A DNA stretch of 64,000 nt. Source: Branchiostoma belcheri. Its lineage: Eukaryota; Chordata; Leptocardii; Amphioxiformes; Branchiostomatidae. Shown here in pieces: positions 35,629-44,925 of this stretch. Numbering within the stretch: position 1 is the first letter of the stretch; the number at the start of each line of letters is the position of its first letter. The stretch is from the NCBI RefSeq assembly GCF_001625305.1, contig NW_017804020.1, forward strand, positions 4,221,593 through 4,285,592, read 5' to 3'. Position numbers and translations under genes: made by a program. Under the pieces are notes generated by a model that was not told where the DNA came from, searched no databases, and saw only the letters and a list, made by a program, of their open reading frames with translations.

Positions 35629-36047
35629 CCCACGTTTTTACTCCAAGCTACGTTGCTACAGAGTGCTTGATTAATGCTGGCAAACCGCCCTTGCTATTTG
35701 GCCCATAAATACTTTTGATAATCTGAGTAAAGTAAAAGAAAATAATACCGTTAAGATAAAATCCAAATTGTAGCGTGTGATGAGTGTTACTTGATAGTGA
35801 CCATGCCGATGGACTAATAGATTTAGGATCGAACCCAGACTTCAGTCGTTCACCCGAATGGTATACATACAAGAGCTGTAGAAAAACAAAGTGCTACTGT
35901 GTTCAGAGCTACATGTACATATGGCTACCTAGAGATGTTACATTTGATATGTATATTTTTCGCTGTGTTACAACATCATGTTTTATTTTCTTGAAATGCA
36001 ATCAAATATTATCAATCGTAAATATTGAAATGATGACTAACAAAGGA

Positions 36048-36053
36048 AAATAA
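36048..36053 (+). terminator. Polyadenylation signal of gene A
   Basis: AATAAA 420 bp after the gene A stop; the convergent gene C signal lies close by. Confidence 0.5.
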
Positions 36054-36158
36054 ATGGTCGCTCAAATGTGAAACACCGTGTGATTGGATCAATCTAAGAG
36101 CCATAAGCTATTGAAACATATTAAAGGGCCTTCGTACATCTTCCTGTATTTCACAAGT

Positions 36159-36164
36159 TTTATT
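36159..36164 (-). terminator. Polyadenylation signal of gene C (minus)
   Basis: TTTATT on the plus strand (AATAAA on minus), about 236 bp beyond the gene C stop. Confidence 0.5.
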
Positions 36165-36399
36165 TGCTTTTTCTTTATCCAGGGTATTTAAAGTGCTTAT
36201 GTTGAGAAGGTGACGCCTCTATAGACTTAAGCTTAGGTGTGCTCTCATGCATGTCAATGTTTAGAAGGTGCTGCTTCTATAGGTTGCTCTCCTGTGTGTC
36301 AACATTACGTGCTGCTTCCATGGGCTTAGGTTCACTGATGACTTAGATGATAGCAAAAGTGGCACCTTCTAAACATTGACATTGGACAGTGAACCTAAG

Positions 36400-37887
36400 T
36401 CAATGTTTAGGCGCTGCCTCTATAGGCTTCGGTTTGCTGCTGCTGCCCTGCCAGGGCCACCTGAAGAAGCTGCTCCTGTCCGTACACTTGAGCCGGATCT
36501 CGTCCTGTCCGTCCAGGTGAACCACGAACTTGTTCTCGGCCTTCCCCGCCCGGACCGTGTAGTCGTTCCCGTACATGTCATAGATCACCAGCTCGGCGTT
36601 ACGCCACACCTGGGAAATAGAGATGGGGTAACCTTAGACACATTCCTTAGACACATTTCTTAGACACATCCCTTATAAACATTCCTTAAGCACACTATCC
36701 AATGACAGAGTGAAACTTTCCATCTTTAGAAAATGTATCCACAGCGCGTTCAAGCATTTGGCCTTCTTCACCATGCGTGAATTGTTGCAAAAACAGGTTA
36801 AACACTAGACATGTTTGACATAAAAGGAACCACCGGCCCTGTATCTTATGTTTCAAATCCTTTTTGGGCACGAAAAACCAACGAAATAAATAGTTTGCTC
36901 AGGTACCAACACGAATGAACAATCCTTGTCATGGAAAAACCTTGAACCTTGTAGCCTGGGTGCCAGACCCACAGCACACTAGGCTCAACGTTATCCTGTG
37001 TGCAGATAATAACTTTGAGCCTAAGTGTGCTGTGGGTTTGGCACCCAGGCTATGAATCTTGCGCATAATGTTAATCCATTTTACAGATGCTACACGTACC
37101 TCATACTAAACATGAGGTACGTGTACAAGAAGAAAAGATAACATCAGTTCTAAAATATAACACTTCACCTCGGGTTTTTCCCTCTCCAGTTCGGTGATGA
37201 CCCTCTGTAACATCTGCCTCAGCACCGCCTGTCGTGCTGTGTCCTCCGTACCCTCATTCCCGACATGCTTCACGATAAGCTTCCCCAGAACCACCTTGTT
37301 GATCTCCTGAACTTCGACCTGTGACGTATGACAACAAAATAGATTACTTGTCGTGGATAATACTAGTCTACTTAATTTCTAATGTAGATAGTTTTAAAGT
37401 TCTTGGCAACGTTGTGCTGTTAACCAGTTAAAACGATACAGAGGTACACTGCAGACTTACACGACCCCCACTCCACCTCAAACATTCCTTGAATACACCT
37501 GTAGGACGATGAATGTGGCGTGATATTTGCAGAAACGACCATGAATGACAAACAAGATCACGGGATAAAAATGTGTTGCTATCCACGATGGTCCTCTTTC
37601 ATTGGGATACAAAAATACTAAACTATATCACGTAATGCTTATTCCTCCAAGTGAATAAAAGTGACCATGCTCTATATAATGTTAGTACACTGCCATCCGA
37701 TGTCGCTTTCCCGGACCTTTGAATTCCTTTGGTTTACCTGATTGTCGTGAAATTACAAACACATTACAGTTATACAATTGTAAGACGTCACAGCACGAAA
37801 TTCGAACTCAGAAGCCACAAAGCGAGCACAAACCTCATTATTGTGCACAATCTTCTTCTGTCCCGAGGACACCATTAGATTACCCAT
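36400..37887 (-). CDS. Gene C: RHIM-like N-terminal peptide + short diverged form of the shared domain (137 aa)
   Basis: Three phase-0 exons on the minus strand: 37887-37834 (MGNLMVSSGQKKIVHNNE), 37318-37169 (helical, GKLIVKHVGNEG, RQMLQRVITELEREKPE) and 36609-36400 (VWRNAELVIYDMYGND, AENKFVVHLDGQDE, then RWPWQGSSSKPKPIEAAPKH; stop 36402-36400). The last exon aligns with the VWRNA-VSVYG ... RTNKFVVQL core of genes A, B and D, but it lacks their Gly-rich tail and ends basic. The N-terminal VSSGQKKIV (N at the same place in the other copies) fits the G-x-x-N-x-V spacing of RHIM-type amyloid motifs loosely; Gly2 might be myristoylated, though residue 6 is Val, not the preferred Ser/Thr. I infer an adaptor-like short partner of A, B and D. 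Confidence 0.8.
36952..37052. mobile_element. Foldback element, TAGCCTGGGT family (copy 2)
   Basis: Arms of about 37 bp: TAGCCTGGGTGCCAGACCCA and TGGGTTTGGCACCCAGGCTA, in gene C intron 2. Confidence 0.85.
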
Positions 37888-37965
37888 GACTGTGTCCTGG
37901 CTTAGCGTTCAGACGAGTTGTAAGAACGACCGATAATCCTACAAATGAGGCGGGGCCGGGGAAAA

Positions 37966-37975
37966 GGGGCTTTCC
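37966..37975. promoter_or_regulatory. NF-kappaB-like site upstream of gene C
   Basis: GGGGCTTTCC fits the GGGRNWYYCC consensus, 79 bp upstream of the gene C ATG. Confidence 0.45.
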
Positions 37976-38010
37976 GTCACGTCACCTTTCTACATGGAGC
38001 TGCGGACATC

Positions 38011-38020
38011 GGGACTTTCC
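38011..38020. promoter_or_regulatory. Exact NF-kappaB decamer upstream of gene C
   Basis: GGGACTTTCC, 124 bp upstream of the minus-strand ATG at 37887. Confidence 0.65.
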
Positions 38021-38396
38021 ATTCATGTTTACAGTTACGCCTGACTAGGAGGGGCTTCTGAGTAGATGCTATTAACATTTGACCCCGGACCGGGACTTAC
38101 CGACTTCTGTACACAAAGCTCAATGAGGCAGAGTTTACGATGCACTTTGACATATGACAAAACGACTATTTTGTTCTATCACAAACTACCATGAAAGAAA
38201 AAGAAAGAAACTCACAGAAACCCAATATAACACACTGTCACCTATAGCTAATCTCCCCAACCCACCCTCAATACACCTGTGTGCTGGGGTAATGACTGAG
38301 TAAACATGGCGACGTTGTTCACGAAAATGAAAGTGCTGCACAGTGCACACGTACTTTGACTGGGAGTTATATGGGAGGGGTAGGGGTACAACACAC

Positions 38397-38450
38397 CTGA
38401 TTGTTGTGTACGATGTTCTTCTGTCCCGAAGATACCATCAGGTTACCCAT
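38397..38450 (-). CDS. Extra first exon MGNLMVSSGQKNIVHNNQ (copy 2)
   Basis: ATG at 38450-38448 opens 18 codons ending CAG|GTGTGT, a phase-0 donor, like gene C exon 1. The nearest compatible downstream exon on this strand is gene C exon 2 (37318), so it may be an alternative first exon and promoter for gene C. No other second exon is visible. Confidence 0.65.
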
Positions 38451-38561
38451 GGCGGCCGTGTGGTTAGAATGAGCATCAGTATTACTGACGCTCACGTACA
38501 AGATGATACGCTTCAAGAGCGTTTGTCTAAAAATAGTTGGGGGGAAAAACGTCCAGGCTTA

Positions 38562-38571
38562 GGGACTTTCC
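38562..38571. promoter_or_regulatory. Exact NF-kappaB decamer with adjacent E-box
   Basis: GGGACTTTCC followed by CACGTG at 38574-38579; 112 bp upstream of the minus-strand ATG at 38450, and 174 bp before gene B. Confidence 0.65.
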
Positions 38572-38653
38572 ATCACGTGTTGTTTACAGTTTAATTATCT
38601 GGCTTTTGATTGGAGAAGACTGAACAGTGTGACTAAGTTTTGTACCGGGTGAA

Positions 38654-38663
38654 GGGACTTTCC
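38654..38663 (+). promoter_or_regulatory. Exact NF-kappaB decamer upstream of gene B
   Basis: GGGACTTTCC, 82 bp before the gene B ATG. Confidence 0.65.
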
Positions 38664-38744
38664 GATTATTCTGGAGACTTCAACAAGCCACACCTGTTGA
38701 TTCAAGTAACTCTACCAAGCCTAGACACCACTGTACATGTAGCA

Positions 38745-39792
38745 ATGGCCCCGGTATACTGTAACGGGTGCGGTGCGCGTGCCGATGAATATGACAATTT
38801 TTGCGACCGCTGTGGGAGAGAATTAAGGAGAAGGCAGATTTTGGTAAGAATTTATTCACATATTTTTATTTAAAATTTATCTAGCTATTCTTAAGTGAAA
38901 ACAACATTTCGCACTGTAAATCCGTCCACGACATCTTGCCGACAGAAACCTATAACAGGCTGTAGGGGTGAATCTATTGTTAACCTTTCACAGCTCTAAG
39001 ATCTTACTACAATGACAATGTACATGTATTTAGTACCGGCGTACACAGTTCTAATTTGAACGGTTTGAATCACATTGCCTACTTAAAATTTATTTTTAAA
39101 GTGCTTTGCTATGGTTAGACACTCTACTATGCAGTGCCCCCACCACACTGACCTGGGTTAAGGGACCGAAGGTACAAGGTACAAAGGCTCTTCGTGACTG
39201 CATAAATAGAGATTATAGAGATTCTTTGTTGACTCAACAAAAAGTACAGGGACTTTTGTATGGTCTTCTACAACTAAAGATCTATATATGTAGACTCAAG
39301 ATCACCCCATGTTTAAAACCTAAATGTACCTAAGCCCAAACATTGTTTGAAACAAAGTACGCGTGCTTAGAAGGCCCCTATTTGTTCCTACAGGAGGAGG
39401 AAGTGGACTGCTCCCCCTACATCGACCACTCAGACATCGCCAAGTTCCGATATGACAACAACGACCGCCTAGTGGACACGGACCGCAGGCTGCTTCAGGA
39501 GGCCCTGACTCTGGTCACAAGCGAGAACCAATGGGTGTGGAGGAACGCCAAAGTCTCGGTGTACGGGGTGCTCGTGAGGGCAGTCTTCTACTCCGGCGAC
39601 AGGACCAACAAGTTCGTGGTCCAGCTAAACTCGGAGGATCGCCCGACCCATGTGGTAGAAGAAAGGGGGTGGCGTCTATGGTTTAAGGATAGCTTTAAAA
39701 CCGCCTGGGGTTGGCTCAAAGATGTTGGTAGTAAAGTAGCTGGGGCACTCACGGGCCCATTGGCCAAGTTGGCCATAGGCTGGTGGTCTTAG
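38745..39792 (+). CDS. Gene B: zinc ribbon + shared C-terminal domain (165 aa)
   Basis: Two phase-0 exons: 38745-38843 and 39394-39792 (TAG). Exon 1 is a zinc ribbon paralogous to that of gene A (MAPVYCNGCGAR, FCDRCGRELR), same length (33 residues) and same splice position. Exon 2 is the shared domain: DCSPYIDHSDIAKF, DRRLLQEALTLV, VWRNAKVSVYG, FYSGDRTNKFVVQLNSE, VVEERGW. A small hydrophobic tail follows (SKVAGALTGPLAKLAIGWWS). There is no coiled coil, so B looks like a minimal version of A. Whether A lost or gained its middle exons is not decided by the sequence. The function is unknown. Confidence 0.87.
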
Positions 39793-40253
39793 TGCAATAT
39801 GTATCCTCCTTTACGTGCCATCAAGACCATGAGGCACCTAAACCTTTACAAAACGTGAGAGGCAAGTCAAAATTATACATGTAGTAGAAATTGTAACAGT
39901 GTGGTTCTAATTGTGATGCTGTTAGTGACAATCCAACGTTTATGCCTCAGTGTCATCAGAAACTGGATGATAACGAAACCAAGTACTGTTGCGGGATTTT
40001 CATCTCTTCTCAGTAATCTTAACACTGGCAACCATGGGCAAAGATTGTATTGATACCGAATGTTGTAACTGCTACGATGTGCACTCAAGAGTAAAGCAAG
40101 TGCCATAATCCAGAGTAACAGGTGCCATGTTAAACATAACATCAGGTATTTTCGTAAGCATGCCTGATAAGAATCTGCACTACTCAGAATTTTACATGTA
40201 GATGTCTCAGAGCAGTTTTGTCATTGAATTAGCACGATGGACACGTATTGAAC

Positions 40254-40259
40254 AATAAA
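40254..40259 (+). terminator. Polyadenylation signal of gene B
   Basis: AATAAA about 460 bp past the stop, followed by an A-run. Confidence 0.5.
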
Positions 40260-40650
40260 AAAACGCGCATCCACACTGTGAAGCGGTATGTCGTAGTGTC
40301 TCAATCTGAGTTAGATAGTGTGTGAAACAGAAGTCTCCTTTACACATGCACCATAATAGACCATAGAAGAAAACCTCACAGACGGCTACCTATTGCACTA
40401 CTAGATACGTAGGTTAAGTCGCCGTTGCGCAAACTGTACGTAAAACGTTTTTGAGAGCTAGTGGCCTCAGTGATAGGCCCAGCAGAACTATTGAAGAAAG
40501 TCACAAACGTTCAGAAGAATCTTGTAATATTGAACAACAGGAGGACATTTGGGTTTGACGAGCAGTCACACCACAAAACCTCCTCAGTTATCTACTCAGC
40601 ACTTAAAATCCCCTGCCTTGTATGTAACTCTTACATACAGCAGTACCAAC

Positions 40651-40707
40651 CTGGTTATTATGTACGATGTTCTTCTGTGGCGATGATGATACCATCAAGT
40701 TGCCCAT
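40651..40707 (-). CDS. Extra first exon MGNLMVSSSPQKNIVHNNQ (copy 3)
   Basis: Minus-strand ATG at 40707-40705, 19 codons, donor CAG|GTTGGT in phase 0. One extra residue and several silent changes relative to the others show it is an older copy that has kept its frame. Its promoter region (40708-40862) is shared head-to-head with gene D. Confidence 0.65.
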
Positions 40708-40862
40708 ATTGACGGTCCAAACTACTGTTGGTGAGCAAGTTTTCTCACGGTAGCCTCACGTGCCTTTACCAGCGCGAACGAACGTTTCCTCGCTTCCGCC
40801 TTCAGTTCTCCCGGGTGACGTCAGAGTTCAAAGGTTTTGAATCGTTACTAACGGTGACCAAG
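40708..40862. promoter_or_regulatory. 155-bp bidirectional promoter (minus first exon / gene D)
   Basis: Holds an E-box CACGTG (40757-40762) and a consensus cAMP-response element TGACGTCA (near 40816). No exact kappaB decamer is seen here, unlike at the other copies. Confidence 0.5.
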
Positions 40863-42821
40863 ATGGTAAAAGCCAGTGGATTGTCACCGCCTGGCTGTGA
40901 CAACGGAAGCATTTTGATAGGTAAAGTTTACGTTTTCCGCTCAAGGCTATCGTTGTGATTAGTTAAAATTAATACTGAAAACATTCTATAACCTCTGGGA
41001 CAAATCATGTGACTACTTGTAATGGGATTCCCCGTCCCAAAATACACGGATAAGTCATAGGGGAATAACGTGTCGTCACCCGACCTCACCTGGAGAAATT
41101 AACTGCGTAGTTGGCGCAGATTCGGGCCGCCTCAGCGTTCTCTACCACCTTGTCTGGTCAAATGCTATATTGGCCTTTCATTTACAAGTAAGTACTAGCG
41201 ACTAGTGGTTTGATGTAACCATCAAATAATGTGGTTTCTGCAACATTGGCCAATCATTGTGCTTAGAAGGTAATTTTCGGACGCCCGCCATTTTATTTGT
41301 AACTTCCTTCTTATTGTCCTGTGAAAAGTCACTCTAACTCTGATGCCCTTTCGTTTCCGTTCTTCCTCATGCAGGATTGACATGTGATTGCCAAGACCCA
41401 GTGCCAAGAAATCACGAATACTGGGAATGCCCAGTTCGTGATGGAAGCTCCACGACAGCGCTGAGAAACAAAAAGATCATTTTGGAAGCCAGACGTGTAC
41501 TGATCGAGGACACATGGACGGTACGCAATCAGATACGACACTTACAAGTAACTTACAATAATGAAGTTGATGCTCTTAAATGAACCGCTGGGTAGGCAAA
41601 TCTAGGGAAAATGTGTCATGGCGTGTCATGTCGTACATGTTATACAAATGGACACAGACGTCTTTAACTAATTGTGTGTGTAACATCATCTAATAAGTTA
41701 TATATTTGATGTCTTACAGAGCCCCGTGTGTTCATCATCCATGCGGGAGAAGACAAAGACTCAATCGCTTTCCCGATTTACAATGCCCTCCGGCAACAAG
41801 GGTTAGCTAACAATGACATATTTTTGGATGATGTTTCCATTCACCCCGGTGAGGTTATCCGGCACAAAATAATCTCGACCTTATCAAGCGAAAGATTAGA
41901 ACTTGTTGTCATTATCGTCACCCAATGGCTCCTTAACAAGCACTACTGGCCTAAACTAGAGTATGAAACGTGCCTGAACAAGAAAGCTATATTTCCCATT
42001 TGGGTTGATGATAACGGGGACAACTTCAACTCATTTAGTGTGTCAGTCGGGAACTACTCCCCCACATTAAAACAGTTGAGGGCAAGATGTGTACAGAGAC
42101 GCTATGTCTATTATGAACTGCCATACATCGCTGCTGAGATCGTACAGCAACTCTCTGCAGCTGCATCGCCGTTGGAAACCGAACTAGTAAGTTCCACTTA
42201 AGCACTGTTTATACTTTATACATGAAATTATCTCCCAACAACGTTTTCCATTAAGCCTTTAAAACTGCACCATGTTTATGTACATCTTGAAATCAGTTTT
42301 ACCAGGCCGTACGCCAATCAAATCCAAACCCTTCACAGTGTAAATTTGTGGTAATAGTCTTTTCATACAGTAATGATGAGTATGAGATTTTGTTTAAACA
42401 TAACAAACGGATCTTATTTGTACAGGACAAGTCGTTAGACTGTTCCCCATACATCAGCCACGGAGACATCGCTGGCTTTCTTCGTGACTACGACCACCTG
42501 ATGTCGGGGTTTCGGCGTAACCTCCTGCAGCACACCATGGACCTGGTCACAGACGAATGGAGGTATGTTATGAAACACGCCGAAATCACCGTGCACGGGC
42601 CCCTTATGGAGGTGGTGTTCTTCTCCGGCGACAGAACCAACAAGTTTGTGGTGCACCTCAACGGGGAGAATCGCACGGTCCACAAAGTGTCAGAAAGGGG
42701 TGTGATTATGACGGTACGAGATGGTACGAGATGGGCCTGGGACCGGGCTTGCGAGGGAGTTAGAGCTATCACAGGCCCAGTTTGGTCTTTTGTTAGTAAG
42801 TTTCTCCCTATTGATTGGTGA
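40863..42821 (+). CDS. Gene D: TIR domain + shared C-terminal domain (354 aa)
   Basis: Four exons: 40863-40920, 41375-41520, 41722-42186 and 42426-42821 (TGA). Residues 1-68 are a short unrecognised leader with a Cys pair (LTCDCQDP, WECPVRDG). Residues 69-223 are a TIR domain: PRVFIIHAGEDKDSIAFPIY (box 1), IFLDDVSIHPGEVI (box 2), VVIIVTQWLL, YWPKLEYETCL; the Glu after Trp is where the catalytic Glu of NAD-cleaving TIRs sits. Residues 224-354 are the shared domain (DCSPYISHGDIAGFLR, HAEITVHG, FFSGDRTNKFVVHLNGE, VSERG) and a short hydrophobic tail (ITGPVWSFVSKFLPIDW). TIR domains act in Toll/IL-1 receptor signalling or as NADases. The exon 3 acceptor offers two AGs; the second (ACAGAG|CCC) keeps phase. 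Confidence 0.87.
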
Positions 42822-43805
42822 TCTTCGTACATGCCACAGTTATATCGACAATGTAAAATCCCGAGGCACAAAAACCTTACAAGACCACACAGAAGTGTAG
42901 AAAATGTAATCCTGTGATACTACGATGAGTTACATTACAAAATTGTGCCCAGTCAATATCAGAGCCCGTGTAGATATCAATGATTGTCTCCAAATACAAG
43001 AGAGAATGAAATCAACTACATGTCTGTGCCAAGGCTAATACATGACTTAATATGGCTCTATTGAATATACTGTCAGCTCTGGCAACCATAAGTAATATGT
43101 CACGAAGATATTTCATTGGGATATCTGTGTCTTGTAACTTAAACGTTTAGAAGTTGAAGACATAAATTAGAGCCGTCATGTTAAACCTTCTCTCTGCTGT
43201 CTAAACTACAGGTGTTTAAGCAGGAAAAGAGCTTGTAATTTACTCTGGACAATTATTGTTTTTACTTATCCTTAGTTACACACTATGTGTCAAATATAGT
43301 AGACTTTGGCTTTAGTCTTTGCCTTAAAACAGAATCGTATGGTTCTACATATCGTATGGTTATCAATATCTTTGAGGGGTACGAGTGATGAGGGTAGTAT
43401 AAATTATGACTTGATGCCGTATTTCTTCCAGAGGTTAACAAGGTATCCCAAATTAACACTCATTGCTCGGGGGGGGGGGTGCATCTTCATTTGTATATAG
43501 TTTAAATCTCCTTTTGTGTTATATGCGTGTGTTTTTACTATGTTATTTGTTGTATGTATGTTTTTGAACCCTGGAAGATTAGCCTTTGGGCTAAAGGGTA
43601 TCGAAATAAAGAGAGAATTTAAAGCCCCACAAAAATTAGTCATGAACATGAAGAAAAGAGTATGTACTTGATGTTGTTCAGTTATCGTGAAATGCTGGAT
43701 GGAGTATTGTCATTCTTTTTTCTTTTCACCACAAAGCAAAATCGTGATAATTGTACGTTGACTTGAATTTAATTCAAACACCTTCCCTAGTACACTTCCA
43801 GCTAG
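42822..43805. other. Region downstream of gene D
   Basis: 3' UTR of gene D and noncoding sequence; it includes a G-run (43469-43478) and a LINE-like 3' tail (43500-43620). No minus-strand second exon for the 43967 first exon is seen here. Confidence 0.55.
43500..43620 (+). mobile_element. Probable LINE 3' tail
   Basis: TTTTGAACCCTGGAAGATTA followed by the hairpin AGCCTTTGGGCTAAAGG and AATAAA, typical of a CR1/L2-like retrotransposon 3' end. No coding sequence remains. Confidence 0.45.
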
Positions 43806-43966
43806 TCTTACTTCCCTGCCTACCCTCAATACACCTGTGTGCTGGGATAATGACTGAGTAAACATGGCGACGTTGTTCACGAAAATGAAAGTACTGCATA
43901 CGTACGTACAATGTACGTACACTGTGACTTTTAGTTATGCAGTTATGGGGGTGGGTAAAAACACAC

Positions 43967-44020
43967 CTGATTGTTGTGTACGATGTTCTTCTGTCCCGAA
44001 GATACCATCAGGTTACCCAT
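43967..44020 (-). CDS. Extra first exon MGNLMVSSGQKNIVHNNQ (copy 4)
   Basis: Minus ATG at 44020-44018, 18 codons, donor CAG|GTGTGT. Splicing to gene C exon 2 would need a 6.6 kb intron crossing genes D and B on the other strand. Otherwise it is an orphan duplicate with an intact frame and donor. Confidence 0.6.
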
Positions 44021-44139
44021 GGCGGCCGTGTGGTTAGAATGAGCATCAATATTACTGACGACGCTCATGATCACGTACAGGATGATACGCTTGAGCGTTT
44101 GTCTAAAAATACTTGGGGGGGAAACGTTCAGACTCAGCA

Positions 44140-44149
44140 GGGACTTTCC
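44140..44149. promoter_or_regulatory. Exact NF-kappaB decamer with adjacent E-box (duplicate)
   Basis: GGGACTTTCC then CACGTG (44152-44157), 120 bp upstream of the minus ATG at 44020. Confidence 0.65.
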
Positions 44150-44422
44150 ATCACGTGGTGTTTACATTCACAGGAAAGGTTATTAAGGTCAGAGGTTTTT
44201 CTGCCTTGTTTGCCCAGCGGCAAAAAAAAATATGATATAGCAAAAAACCTCCTTGGTTTGTCTGAATGATAACCGCGATTAAATCGGAAGGCATCGAATG
44301 ATTGTCTCTCCTTTCTTCATTTGCCTTTCTGAAGTTACACATGACACAGTACAGAATACATTTTGGACATGCACTACAGAACATTATGATAATTTGTAAA
44401 GTAACGATCTTGACTTATATAA

Positions 44423-44679
44423 TAGCCTGGGTTCCATCCTGGTTAGTTTACGTCCGCTCCCACAGTCACTACTAGCCTGGGTACCATCCCCAGCAGCTCT
44501 ATAACTGGTTATAGAGCGTGCGAATACTACTGGGGATGGTACCCAGGCTAAGTCGCTACCACCAACGCATTCACGTTAAAAATTGACCAGAAAATTGACT
44601 TTGAAAATCCAGTTTCACTGCCCTGAAATTTAGCGACTGTGGGAGCGGACGTAAACTAACCAGGATGGAACCCAGGCTA
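44423..44679. mobile_element. Nested foldback elements, TAGCCTGGGT family (copies 3 and 4)
   Basis: The outer arms are about 45 bp and perfect (TAGCCTGGGTTCCATCCTGG ... CCAGGATGGAACCCAGGCTA). Inside sits a second complete foldback (44473-44550: TAGCCTGGGTACCATCCCCA ... TGGGGATGGTACCCAGGCTA). One element inserted into another. Confidence 0.92.
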
Positions 44680-44779
44680 CTTATATGCAGCTCTCATTTT
44701 CAAACCATTGTAACGGTATCAGCGCGTGGGGGTCAAAAGTCACCCTTTGTTTACGGCGGTGAACTGAAAGGTAAGACAG

Positions 44780-44830
44780 GTGAGGTCACCGTGTGTGACG
44801 TCACACGGTCAGGTCGTCGGGAAACCCCGT
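44780..44830. promoter_or_regulatory. Palindromic CRE in the gene E promoter
   Basis: GTGTGACGTCACAC contains TGACGTCA, flanked by AGGTCA-type half sites, about 120 bp before the gene E ATG. Confidence 0.45.
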
Positions 44831-44925
44831 AAACAAACACGGCGTCAGACGCGACGCGCTGGTCGTGTTCATTCAGCGTCTGAACCGTCGACTACTCAGC
44901 AGGGTTGAGGAGCAAGGAGTACTCC

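Larger units (their letters stand above)
38250..38600. repeat. Segmental duplication, copy 1 (promoter + first exon)
   Basis: About 350 bp closely matching 43810-44170: shared AATACACCTGTGTGCTGGG, GTAAACATGGCGACGTTGTT, the whole 54-bp first exon, GTGTGGTTAGAATGAGCATC, and GGGACTTTCCATCACGTG. Confidence 0.92.
43810..44170. repeat. Segmental duplication, copy 2 (promoter + first exon)
   Basis: Partner of 38250-38600, about 5.56 kb away in the same orientation. The 54-bp exon is identical in both copies; flanking bases differ by small indels, for example a repeated CGTACGTAC tract here. Confidence 0.92.

Noticed and set aside
43404..43961. Second exon for the first exon at 43967-44020 in the adjacent minus-strand DNA
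   Set aside because: Scanned for a homolog of gene C exons 2 and 3; none found before gene D.
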